A stretch of DNA of 39,240 nucleotides from Lachnospiraceae bacterium (GTDB lineage Bacteria > Bacillota > Clostridia > Lachnospirales > Lachnospiraceae), in NCBI GenBank assembly GCA_024698145.1, contig JAILRO010000015.1:1-39240 (forward strand), read 5' to 3'. Below the pieces are notes generated by a model, which searched no databases, was not told the DNA's origin, and worked only from the letters and a program-made list of their open reading frames with translations. The translations under genes and the position numbers were made by a program. Shown here in pieces: positions 8,569 through 16,471 of the stretch (within the stretch, counting starts at the first letter, position 1; every line of letters starts with the position of its first letter).

Positions 8569-11478
8569 TTATACCAATGTTCTCACTTCATTAAAGAGAG
8601 AAGCCTCTTTCTCTATAACATCCTCATCACCTAATGCCGAAACACAATTCTCATCGATAATTGCCTGTATATACGGCGCAAGTTTTCTGATGCTTTCCAC
8701 ATCACACGAAAGGACATCATCTCTGTCTTTTTGAAGCATTTCATCATCAATTCCAGAAAGGTAACATACAAAATCATACGCACCTTCCGCTGACGGTGTC
8801 ATCGGCGTGTCTATTTTCGCAATAGTTCCTATTATATACTTAAGCATATCCTGCTCGTCTGCATCAAAGTCTTTTACGTAATCAACCGCTTTGCGATATA
8901 CCTCATACGTTCTTGAAAGGTTTGGATCTCTGTATGAAGTAAAATAAGACTCACCTGTTCTTGAGAAATTACACATACATCCGTATGCACCACCCTGAAC
9001 CCTTACATTTAACCAGAGATAATCATACGAGAATATCATTTGCAGTACCTTAAGAGCACCGTCATATACAAGTCCCGCATTAGTGTAATCACCGCCCATT
9101 GCAGCATACTGAACCTTGCTTGCTGTTTTGAAACCTTCATTTCTCTTTACCAGCTCAATATCTGATGCCGCCTTATCACTTTCTGACTTACTCATGTGTT
9201 TCGAAAGACTGTTAAGTGCAGTCGTCAATACATCTGTTATATCCTGCTTACCTGTATATGAAACAACAAGATTGTCCGGATTCGCAACCAATCTTAATGC
9301 TTCTTTTAAGTTCTTACATAATCCATCATAAGACTCTTCAAAGTTCTTGTTAATAGCATTGACGAACTCGTAGAAAGAAATACCTTCCGTAATTTCCTTA
9401 ACATATGCGCCCTTTGAAAAATAAGACAAACATCTACCGGACATTGCAGCGTGACCACTTTCTGTTATACCGGTCTTCATCTGCGAACACATTTCCGCTA
9501 TTATTTCCTTAAGTCTCTTCTTGTTCGTTATATCAGATGTAAAAAGGATTTCCTCCATAAGTTTGAACGCATCAGAAAGGTTATCCTCGAGTGCCTTTGT
9601 CTTGGCTGAGAAATACACTTTGTATCCACCGTCTTTACCTACAACAGGTGTGACGTTGGTAGAAAAGCCTATTCCACCGGATACTATATCAATCTCGTTT
9701 GCAAGCTGTCCATAAGAATAATTCTTTGTATCGACCTCTTTGTAAATGTTGGAAAGAAGTGCCACATATGGAAGCATTGCCGTCGGAATATCATTTAACA
9801 TGAAGTAATAACCAACATATGCTATTTTGTTTGTTTCTATATCATGACGTACAAGCTTGTAGCCGGCAACCTCTGATTCAATGTTGCTAAGCGTAAGTGC
9901 CTTCTTATCAAGATCCTCGTGTTTTAACATAGGAATCTTATTAAGGTCTTCCTTAGGCGTAGGTTCTGACTGATATGCTATAAGCTCACGTGTCTGCTCG
10001 ACAAGCTTTGTTATTTCTTCCTTGGTCAGGCTCTTCTTATAATCAGCAAGTTTCTCTGCAATACGATCCTCGATCTCTTTGTTAAGTCCTTTTTTTGGTA
10101 TTCCGGTTAGTATTGTTTTGTGGTTATTATCAAGAACACATTCTTTAAGCAGGTTCGTATAGTAATCTGTTCCTACCTTATCCTTGAGGAATTCAAACGC
10201 TGCATCATACTTGAAATAATCAAAAGGTCTGTTAGCATCATAAAGCCACGAATTAAACGCACCCAAACCATACATAAGTCCCTTCGGATATCTTCCAAAA
10301 TTGGCCTCTCTCATCTTAAACTCAAAGTGGTTGATTGCACCCTTAAGCATTTTTTCGTCTAAACCATTATCAATTAGTAACTTTAAAGTATCATTTATTA
10401 TTGAAACGAAACGATCCTTATCTTCTACCTTACAGCCTTTTGCAATAATCGAATAAATAGGCTGGCGCAAGCTTTCCTCGTATGAGCTAAACACATCATT
10501 GCTTATGCCCGCATCCACAAGTGCCTTCTTAATCGGTGCACCAGGCACATCAATAAGTGCATAATCAAGCACAGTAAACGCGATACTTCTTACTCTCTCT
10601 TCCTTGGTCTTAACACACACATTGTAGCTTAAATATGTGTTCTCCATTTCATCTTCCGCTTCAGAAAGAGGATAATTAACCTCTATATCCTGTTCCTTAT
10701 CAAATGCAGGCTGCTCGTTGATGCTTGAATCCACTTCCAGATAATCAAAAGCACTCAAAAACTCTTTATCAATATATTCAAGTTCTTTCTTTGCATCAAC
10801 ATCGCCGTAAAGATAAATGTAGCTGTTAGACGGATGATAATACTTTTTGTGGAATTCAAGAAATTCCTCATACGAAAGTTCCGGTATATGAACAGGATCT
10901 CCGCCCGAATCACAACCGTAAGTCGTTTCCGGAAGAAGCGATCTTTGTATCTCCTGCATAAGCTGCTGCTCTGCAGATGAGTAAGCACCCTTCATCTCGT
11001 TATAAACAACACCGTTATAAGCGATATCATCGTCTTCATTTTCCAGGTGGTAATGCCAACCTTCCTGTTTTAATATCTTATCATTTGTATATGTGTTGGG
11101 ATAAAAAACCGCATCAAGATAAACATCCATAAGATTATGATAATCTTTGTCATTGACTGACGCTATTGGATATACGGTCTTATCAGGATAAGTCATTGCA
11201 TTTAAGAATGTGTTAAGAGAACCTTTGGCCAGTTCAACAAAAGGATCTTTGGCAGGAAACTTTTTAGAACCGCAAAGAACAGAATGCTCTGTAATATGAG
11301 CTACACCGGTACCATTTTTCGGTGGTGTACGAAAACCTATATAGAAAACTTTGTTCTTGTCGTCATTTTTGACGTAGAGAACCTTTGCTTTTGTCTTGTT
11401 ATGTTCTAAAAGATATGCAGTACCGTTAACCTCGCTTATATCTTCTTTCTTAATTAAAGTATAATTATCAATATTCAA
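8569..11478 (-). CDS. M16C (presequence-protease-type) zinc metallopeptidase
   Basis: Large cytosolic insulinase-superfamily peptidase, 969 aa, the usual size for single-chain M16C enzymes, which form a closed chamber and degrade peptides. The inverted zinc motif is HITEH (His61, Glu64, His65), with the further acidic ligand in NEMKGAYSS downstream; the middle M16C-associated domain and a degenerate C-terminal half follow. Start choice: the first in-frame codon, GTG at 11484, lies only one base after GGAGG. TTG at 11478 is seven bases after the same GGAGG and is therefore preferred. It is the first gene of the era-recO-glyS operon, just after the tRNA terminator. No clear promoter of its own is visible, so tRNA read-through or a weak TATAAA near 11497 may serve. 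Confidence 0.9.
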   Translation of the reverse strand: MNIDNYTLIKKEDISEVNGTAYLLEHNKTKAKVLYVKNDDKNKVFYIGFRTPPKNGTGVAHITEHSVLCGSKKFPAKDPFVELAKGSLNTFLNAMTYPDKTVYPIASVNDKDYHNLMDVYLDAVFYPNTYTNDKILKQEGWHYHLENEDDDIAYNGVVYNEMKGAYSSAEQQLMQEIQRSLLPETTYGCDSGGDPVHIPELSYEEFLEFHKKYYHPSNSYIYLYGDVDAKKELEYIDKEFLSAFDYLEVDSSINEQPAFDKEQDIEVNYPLSEAEDEMENTYLSYNVCVKTKEERVRSIAFTVLDYALIDVPGAPIKKALVDAGISNDVFSSYEESLRQPIYSIIAKGCKVEDKDRFVSIINDTLKLLIDNGLDEKMLKGAINHFEFKMREANFGRYPKGLMYGLGAFNSWLYDANRPFDYFKYDAAFEFLKDKVGTDYYTNLLKECVLDNNHKTILTGIPKKGLNKEIEDRIAEKLADYKKSLTKEEITKLVEQTRELIAYQSEPTPKEDLNKIPMLKHEDLDKKALTLSNIESEVAGYKLVRHDIETNKIAYVGYYFMLNDIPTAMLPYVALLSNIYKEVDTKNYSYGQLANEIDIVSGGIGFSTNVTPVVGKDGGYKVYFSAKTKALEDNLSDAFKLMEEILFTSDITNKKRLKEIIAEMCSQMKTGITESGHAAMSGRCLSYFSKGAYVKEITEGISFYEFVNAINKNFEESYDGLCKNLKEALRLVANPDNLVVSYTGKQDITDVLTTALNSLSKHMSKSESDKAASDIELVKRNEGFKTASKVQYAAMGGDYTNAGLVYDGALKVLQMIFSYDYLWLNVRVQGGAYGCMCNFSRTGESYFTSYRDPNLSRTYEVYRKAVDYVKDFDADEQDMLKYIIGTIAKIDTPMTPSAEGAYDFVCYLSGIDDEMLQKDRDDVLSCDVESIRKLAPYIQAIIDENCVSALGDEDVIEKEASLFNEVRTLV

Positions 11479-11506
11479 GTTCACACCTCCAAAAAGTTCT
11501 TTATAT

Positions 11507-11546
11507 ACACAAAATCCAGCACCGAGTTATCTTACAGTGCTGGATT
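11507..11546 (-). terminator. Terminator of the tRNA operon
   Basis: Minus-strand hairpin AATCCAGCAC...GTGCTGGATT followed by TTTTGTG, 15 bases after tRNA-Met. The U tract is short, so partial read-through into the M16C-era operon is possible. Confidence 0.85.
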
Positions 11547-11560
11547 ATACGTGTTTTATA

Positions 11561-11637
11561 TAGTAGCGGAGGGGAGATTCGAACTCTCGACACCACGGGT
11601 ATGAACCGTGTGCTCTAGCCAACTGAGCTACCCCGCC
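11561..11637 (-). tRNA. tRNA-Met (CAT anticodon)
   Basis: The minus strand folds as a cloverleaf starting GGCGGGGTAGCTCAGTTGGC, with anticodon arm CACGG-TTCATAC-CCGTG (anticodon CAT) and T-loop TTCGAAT. The acceptor stem has a G.U first pair, and the encoded end is ACTA rather than ACCA, so the CCA must be completed or repaired after transcription. One A.C mismatch is seen in the T stem. An elongator is more likely than an initiator because the initiator's unpaired 1-72 end and GGG/CCC anticodon stem are not evident. Confidence 0.9.
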
Positions 11638-11641
11638 ATAA

Positions 11642-11714
11642 TGGAACCTACAGGGCTCGAACCTGTGACCCTCTGCTTGTAAGGCAGATGCTCTCCCAGC
11701 TGAGCTAAGATTCC
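11642..11714 (-). tRNA. tRNA-Val (TAC anticodon)
   Basis: The minus strand starts GGAATCTTAGCTCAGCTGGG, with anticodon arm TCTGC-CTTACAA-GCAGA (anticodon TAC), T-loop TTCGAGC, and 3' acceptor AGGTTCC plus discriminator A. CCA is not encoded. It is followed after four bases by tRNA-Met in the same transcript. Confidence 0.93.
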
Positions 11715-11737
11715 ATATGTCATGTGACACAAGTGAT

Positions 11738-11766
11738 AGTATATTCAAAACGACCTCAAATGTCAA
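11738..11766 (-). promoter_or_regulatory. tRNA operon promoter
   Basis: Minus strand: TTGACA (11766-11761), 17-bp spacer, TATACT (11743-11738), about 23 bases before the tRNA-Val 5' end. Confidence 0.9.
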
Positions 11767-11787
11767 GCATAAATTTTAAAATATTTT

Positions 11788-12273
11788 TTAAGATGAAAAA
11801 TACATCACCAAATAAATTATTCCAAGCACCAAAAGTATCGGTATTCCAAAGGTTACAAACACCCATACTCCAATTTTAATAACAAGGAAAAACAACAAAA
11901 ATAACACAAGTAATACAAGCACAAGTAGTATTTTTGACATAACATTTGCAAAAGCCGAAGACAATCCCGAACCGATATCAGAACCGGCACCACTCTCCCT
12001 GTTCTTAAACGGATTATTTCTTACCGTCTTGTTATGACCATCTTCCGTATATTCGTAGTCAACATTTCTCTCACCCTCTTGGGCTGCTATTATAGACCTT
12101 GCTATCAACATAGGTTTGCCAAGTTCTTCCAGTACCTGTGCCTCGGTCTTACCTGCGCGTATTTCCTCATCGATATAATGAGAATAATAATTATACGAGT
12201 CCATCATAACGTTAACCGCAACTTCTCCCGTAAGTGCATCTCTTAACTCATCCAAAAACTGTTGTTTTGTCAT
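11788..12273 (-). CDS. HAAS-domain (DUF1700-like) membrane protein
   Basis: 161-aa protein. Its N-terminal half (TKQQFLDELRDAL ... YYSHYIDEEIRAGKTEAQ ... LGKPMLIARSII) is the HAAS/DUF1700 helical module found in Firmicute membrane proteins, often next to PadR regulators. The C-terminal half has two adjacent hydrophobic segments (LLVLVLLVLFLLFFLVI and FGIPILLVLGIIYLVMY) that should form membrane helices. The ATG at 12273 is chosen over the one at 12285 because GGAGG lies five bases before it and overlaps the earlier ATG. It follows the transglutaminase-like gene by 15 bases in one operon. No PadR gene is nearby, so its signalling role is unclear. Confidence 0.85.
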   Translation of the reverse strand: MTKQQFLDELRDALTGEVAVNVMMDSYNYYSHYIDEEIRAGKTEAQVLEELGKPMLIARSIIAAQEGERNVDYEYTEDGHNKTVRNNPFKNRESGAGSDIGSGLSSAFANVMSKILLVLVLLVLFLLFFLVIKIGVWVFVTFGIPILLVLGIIYLVMYFSS

Positions 12274-12288
12274 TGTTGCCTCCATATC

Positions 12289-13398
12289 TTATTCCGCATC
12301 CAATACGAGCACGCGGTACTTTCCACACAAGAAAGTCTGCCAATTAACGCTTTTGTACCTGTCGGCACCTTCAAACATAAATTGCATCTCGTGTTTGCCC
12401 TCGGAATAATCTTCTATTACAGCCTCATAACGCGTGTTGCCGTGTTGCACCATTTGTTTGTAGGCCTCATCTTCATATTCTTCAAAAGTTTCAAAATACT
12501 GATTATTGTATTGATAATAATTATAAGTCATGCTTTCCGCTTTGGGATAATCACTTCTAAGCCATGTGTGATTAGACGCCATAACTTCGTCAGACACATT
12601 AAAGTACGGGTGCATCACCTTATCACCCTGATCCGGAAGCGGATCGTCCCAAGTAGCATCCATATGATACCACTCTTCCGAGAGCTTTACAAGATTCCAG
12701 GCATGATCAACGTCTCCCGCCGTTCCCACAACAAAACAGGACTCCACTCCCACGCATGTAAACATCATCTGCAAAGCCTCCGCATATCCGTTACACACCG
12801 CATCCTCATTGACAAGCGCACCATACGAGGTATAAATATCACTCTCAACGTCAGAAACATCCTGTTCGCTGTAATGACAATGAGAAACTATGTAATCATG
12901 AAGTGCAAGTTCTTTCTCATAATCCGTCATTCCCGGTTTGATATAAGTATCAAGAACACTTGTCATTTTCTCGTATAAGGCTTTTGCTTTCGTCTCACTT
13001 TCCGGAATCGGCTCATCATTCATATACGCCTTAAGTACGTAATAATTCATGTTCCTCTTTATCTGAATCTCAACCTTCTTATAGTTATCGCCGACATTTC
13101 CAATCTGTCTGTACGCCGCACCGCTTCCGTATATACTGTTAAGTGAGTGATTGATATCCTCTATCTCACCTACATCCATGTTTTTGATATATACTACAAA
13201 TGATTCCTCGCCCTTTAATATCTCTTCATCAAGTCTTTTGGTCAACTCGTCAAGATTAGAATAAATGTTGCCCTCAACAAAATCCTCCTCCGTGTACGAT
13301 GCAACCTTTTCCTGAACCGAAGGGAACTTCAAATATGAGAATAAAGCAATGCATAAACCGATCATAAAAACAAGCAGCGCAACGGCTATTTTCTTCAT
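12289..13398 (-). CDS. Membrane-anchored transglutaminase-like protein
   Basis: 369 aa: one N-terminal membrane or uncleaved signal segment (KKIAVALLVFMIGLCIALF), a helical extracellular stretch, then a transglutaminase-like/papain-fold domain. The triad is visible as Cys202 in AVCNGYAEA, His232 in DVDHAWN and Asp247 in HMDATWDDP. Bacterial members act as extracellular proteases or cross-linkers; the substrate cannot be read from sequence. The ATG at 13398 has GGAGG nine bases upstream; an in-frame TTG at 13404 is too close to it. It is the first gene of a two-gene operon with the HAAS protein and has a consensus promoter. Confidence 0.88.
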   Translation of the reverse strand: MKKIAVALLVFMIGLCIALFSYLKFPSVQEKVASYTEEDFVEGNIYSNLDELTKRLDEEILKGEESFVVYIKNMDVGEIEDINHSLNSIYGSGAAYRQIGNVGDNYKKVEIQIKRNMNYYVLKAYMNDEPIPESETKAKALYEKMTSVLDTYIKPGMTDYEKELALHDYIVSHCHYSEQDVSDVESDIYTSYGALVNEDAVCNGYAEALQMMFTCVGVESCFVVGTAGDVDHAWNLVKLSEEWYHMDATWDDPLPDQGDKVMHPYFNVSDEVMASNHTWLRSDYPKAESMTYNYYQYNNQYFETFEEYEDEAYKQMVQHGNTRYEAVIEDYSEGKHEMQFMFEGADRYKSVNWQTFLCGKYRVLVLDAE

Positions 13399-13430
13399 CG
13401 GCAATTCCCTCCTTAAAAGATATGGCTCTA

Positions 13431-13459
13431 ATTATATAACTATATTATATATGTGTCAA
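13431..13459 (-). promoter_or_regulatory. Consensus promoter of the transglutaminase-HAAS operon
   Basis: Minus strand: TTGACA (13459-13454), exactly 17 bp, TATAAT (13436-13431): a perfect sigma-A promoter, starting 10 bases after the preceding gene's stop. Confidence 0.92.
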
Positions 13460-13468
13460 AAAAGTATC

Positions 13469-16051
13469 CTATTCTTTGTCGGATGTATATTCTCTTATAA
13501 GATTGTTGACGCGCTCAATCTCTTCTTTCAGTTCTCTTGCCGATATAACCATGCAATTCTGACCTCTTGTTATAAGCTGAATAAGACCGTCCGAGGTAGC
13601 AACAGTAACACGGTACTCTTTTGCAATCTCATGAGTAAGCTTCTCTATATATGCATCAGCAGTTTGCGCTTCTTTTGTGTAAACCACATGAATATTGTTA
13701 TAATCGAAAAACTCACCTATATTTCCCTTAACCTTATAAGCATCAAACACGAGTATCAACTCACATTTATCAAACGCCTGATAATTGCACAGTATATCCA
13801 TAAGCTTCGTTCTTGCACCGTCCAAATTATCTTCCGTAAGACTTTTTAATTCGTCCCATGCATGAACTATATTATAACCGTCAACAATCAAATATCTGGT
13901 TCCGTTATTTCTTCTTTCTTTACCCTTATACTTTGTATCCGGCAACGGTTTTGTTTTCTTGTAAACGTGCTTTGATGCTTTCTCATTTGCATGTGAAGTC
14001 TTATTGATTATCGCATCAATCTGTTCTTCATCAATGGAATAATCCATCACACGCCCACCAAGCACCACCGTGTTGTCATAGGCACCATTTGTCTTTTCTT
14101 CCAGCACACACGGAACATGCATTTTATCATGCACTTCATACCACGGAATGATTGTTCCCGCTCCATGACTGCAGAAAACCGAAGAACTTGGATTATCAAT
14201 ATCATTGTCCGGATTGTATCCTATTGTTTCTATAACTTCATCAGCATTATGACATTCATCATATCCGCTGACAGTACATGTAAGACTTCCCATTCCTTTT
14301 GTGTACGAGTTGACCTGTATTTGATAATCTCTCATAGTCGATACCGGAACAGTTCCTGTAAGTATCGCCTTATCATCAACAATCTCCGGCTGACTGTATT
14401 TGGCGTACATGTTTTCCATATCCGTCATAGCACGTCCCACACAATCCATTGGGATTTCAAGTCTAAATGAATAATAAGGTTCCAACAACACGCTTTCGGC
14501 CTGCATAAGTCCCTGTCTTACTGCACGGTAAGTTGCCTGTCTGAAATCTCCGCCTTCTGTATGTTTCGTATGTGACCGACCTGCCACAACCGTTATCTTC
14601 ATGTCTGTAATCGGTGAACCTGTAAGCACACCCACATGTTCTTTTTCCTCTAAATGCGTAAGAATAAGCCTCTGCCAGTTCTTTGCAAGCATGTCTTCGC
14701 TTACATCTGTTGCAAACTGCATTCCACTTCCACGCTCTCCTTTTTCCAAAAGAAGATGTGCTTCCGCATAATGTCTTAACGGTTCAAAATGACCAACACC
14801 ATACGCTTTGTCTTTGATTGTTTCTTTGTAAAGGATGTTCCCGTCGACAAAGCCTACATCAACACCAAAACGTTTTGCAATGGTATTCTTTAAAATCTCA
14901 ATCTGAACCTCTCCCATGAGAGTCATATATATAGTCTTTGTTTCCTCTTGCCATTTCACATGAAGTTCCGGTTCTTCTTCCTCTAACTGCCTTAGGTTAT
15001 TAAGCATTACAACAGCATCCACATCCTCTGGAAGAACAAGTGTATAAGTCAATACCGGCGAAAGCATCGGTACATCGGATGATGCTTCGCTTCCAAGTCC
15101 CTGTCCGGGATATGTATTGTTAAGTCCGGTAATCGCAACAACATATCCTTTCGACACTTCATTTACCGTCTCAAACTTCTCGCCTGAATATCTTCTTATC
15201 TGATTAATCTTTTCCTTGTCATTACCGGTATCAATTATGTCCTTAACCTTGATTGTACCCTCTGTAACTTTGATATATGTAAGACGTTCACCGTTGCTGT
15301 CTCTGGCAATTTTAAAAACACGTGCACCATAATCATTCGTATCTGTCAATGAACCGTCATTATCGCTCATAAAATGGCAAATAGACTCAAGAAATACATC
15401 AACACCGTCCATTTTAAGCGCTGAACCAAAGTAGCAAGGGAACATTTTCCTTTCGCTTATCATGGAACTTATCATCTCATCACTAATCGAAGCACCCGAC
15501 AAATATTTCTCCATGACATTCTCATCGCAAAGCGCTGCCTGTTCCATAAACTCTTCACGGTCAGCATCATTCCCATAAAGCTTATTAAAATTGACAAAGT
15601 TATCTCCAAGCTTGCTTTGTATATCCTCCATAAATGTTTCTGCATCGGTTCTTTCCTGATCCATCTTATTAACAAAAACAAATACCGGAATATTATACCT
15701 TTTTAATAATCTCCACAGGGTATATGTATGTCCCTGCACCCCATCTGCAGCACTGATAACCAGAACTGCATAATCCATAACCCATAGGGTGCGTTCCATT
15801 TCAGCCGAGAAATCCACATGCCCAGGGGTGTCTAACAAAGTTATGTCTGTATTGTATGCATTAAGCACTGCCTGCTTTGAAAAAATAGTAATACCCCTGC
15901 TTTTTTCCTGTTCATCGGTATCAAGGTGCGCATCCCCATTATCAACACGACCAAGCTTATTAATCGCTCCGCTTTGATAAAGCAACGCTTCAGATAAAGT
16001 TGTTTTTCCGGCATCTACATGTGCCAATATTCCTACTGCATATCTTTTCAT
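13469..16051 (-). CDS. EF-G/Tet(M)-like ribosomal GTPase fused to YacP/Rae1 NYN ribonuclease domain
   Basis: 860 aa. Residues 1 to about 690 are an EF-G-type factor closest to the Tet(M)/Tet(W) ribosome-protection group: P-loop AHVDAGKT (10-17), switch I RGITI (52-56), DTPGH (74-78), NKMD (128-131), then EF-G domains II-V. A Lys-rich linker (about 695-718) joins residues 719-860, which match B. subtilis YacP/Rae1 throughout (YLIVDGYNIV, LVFDAYKVKG, TKEAQTADAYIEKL, ISARELKEEIE). The acidic NYN/PIN residues are kept: Asp724, Asp770, Asp799, Asp821. Tet(M) enters the ribosomal A site and Rae1 cuts mRNA in the A site, so the fusion suggests a GTP-driven, ribosome-targeted mRNA nuclease. This is inference. 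A plain tetracycline-resistance label would be misleading. The ribosome site is weak or distant (AGAGGA, about 12 bases). Monocistronic. Confidence 0.9.
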   Translation of the reverse strand: MKRYAVGILAHVDAGKTTLSEALLYQSGAINKLGRVDNGDAHLDTDEQEKSRGITIFSKQAVLNAYNTDITLLDTPGHVDFSAEMERTLWVMDYAVLVISAADGVQGHTYTLWRLLKRYNIPVFVFVNKMDQERTDAETFMEDIQSKLGDNFVNFNKLYGNDADREEFMEQAALCDENVMEKYLSGASISDEMISSMISERKMFPCYFGSALKMDGVDVFLESICHFMSDNDGSLTDTNDYGARVFKIARDSNGERLTYIKVTEGTIKVKDIIDTGNDKEKINQIRRYSGEKFETVNEVSKGYVVAITGLNNTYPGQGLGSEASSDVPMLSPVLTYTLVLPEDVDAVVMLNNLRQLEEEEPELHVKWQEETKTIYMTLMGEVQIEILKNTIAKRFGVDVGFVDGNILYKETIKDKAYGVGHFEPLRHYAEAHLLLEKGERGSGMQFATDVSEDMLAKNWQRLILTHLEEKEHVGVLTGSPITDMKITVVAGRSHTKHTEGGDFRQATYRAVRQGLMQAESVLLEPYYSFRLEIPMDCVGRAMTDMENMYAKYSQPEIVDDKAILTGTVPVSTMRDYQIQVNSYTKGMGSLTCTVSGYDECHNADEVIETIGYNPDNDIDNPSSSVFCSHGAGTIIPWYEVHDKMHVPCVLEEKTNGAYDNTVVLGGRVMDYSIDEEQIDAIINKTSHANEKASKHVYKKTKPLPDTKYKGKERRNNGTRYLIVDGYNIVHAWDELKSLTEDNLDGARTKLMDILCNYQAFDKCELILVFDAYKVKGNIGEFFDYNNIHVVYTKEAQTADAYIEKLTHEIAKEYRVTVATSDGLIQLITRGQNCMVISARELKEEIERVNNLIREYTSDKE

Positions 16052-16131
16052 AATGATGCTTTTCCTCTTGATTTTTTACTTGAATTTACAAAAAATATTT
16101 TATTTTACCCCTAGTACGAACAGACGTTTTG

Positions 16132-16140
16132 TGTTATAAT
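16132..16140 (+). promoter_or_regulatory. Extended -10 promoter of the small membrane protein
   Basis: Plus strand TGTTATAAT: a consensus -10 with TGn, about 50 bases before the start codon. No good -35. Confidence 0.5.
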
Positions 16141-16189
16141 ATAAAAGTTAATAATTATAGGTTAACGATTATAAAACAGGGTGGTTGCT

Positions 16190-16420
16190 ATGATTCCATT
16201 TTTGATTGCTATTATGATTGCCGCCGGCTTTATGATAATAGCATACTTTATATATTTCTTTAAGAGAACGACATTTTACCGCAGGCTATTTTCAATTGCC
16301 ATGCTGTTACTTATTGCACTTCTTATATCCGCATGGATATATTCCATTGTAATCGGCAGACATTCCATTGTCTTGCTTCTTCTTGCAATAATATTTATTA
16401 TACTTCATCGCTTATCATAG
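16190..16420 (+). CDS. Small hydrophobic membrane protein
   Basis: 76 aa (MIPFLIAIMIAAG...), nearly all hydrophobic, with three candidate membrane helices (about residues 2-24, 32-54 and 58-74) separated by short basic turns (FKRTTFYRR, IGRH). The ATG at 16190 has GGGTGG five bases upstream; an in-frame GTG at 16181 overlaps that site and is rejected. It stands alone between two minus-strand genes, with an extended -10 promoter and a strong terminator right after the stop, which supports a real gene. Function unknown. Confidence 0.7.
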   Translation: MIPFLIAIMIAAGFMIIAYFIYFFKRTTFYRRLFSIAMLLLIALLISAWIYSIVIGRHSIVLLLLAIIFIILHRLS

Positions 16421-16461
16421 AAAAAGCATATTATGCATTTATTACATAATATGCTTTTTTT
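16421..16461. terminator. Bidirectional terminator
   Basis: Perfect 11-bp stem AGCATATTATG...CATAATATGCT with nine-base loop, an A-run on the left and T-run on the right. It serves both the small membrane protein (plus) and aspS (minus). Confidence 0.93.
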
Positions 16462-16471
16462 GCATCTATTT

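Noticed and set aside
11545-11766. 73-codon minus-strand ORF over the tRNA region
   Set aside because: Its product (AGRASALQAEGHRFEP and GGVAQLARAHGS) is simply tRNA-Val and tRNA-Met read as protein.
12262-12978. 238-codon plus-strand ORF opposite the transglutaminase-like gene
   Set aside because: Antisense shadow: no ribosome site, low-complexity His/Ile/Leu composition, and the minus-strand gene has clear catalytic motifs, promoter and ribosome site.
13469-16051. Tetracycline-resistance gene
   Set aside because: The Tet(M)-like part is only two thirds of a longer fusion with a nuclease domain, in a housekeeping context without mobile-element genes or the usual tet leader. Resistance cannot be claimed from the sequence.
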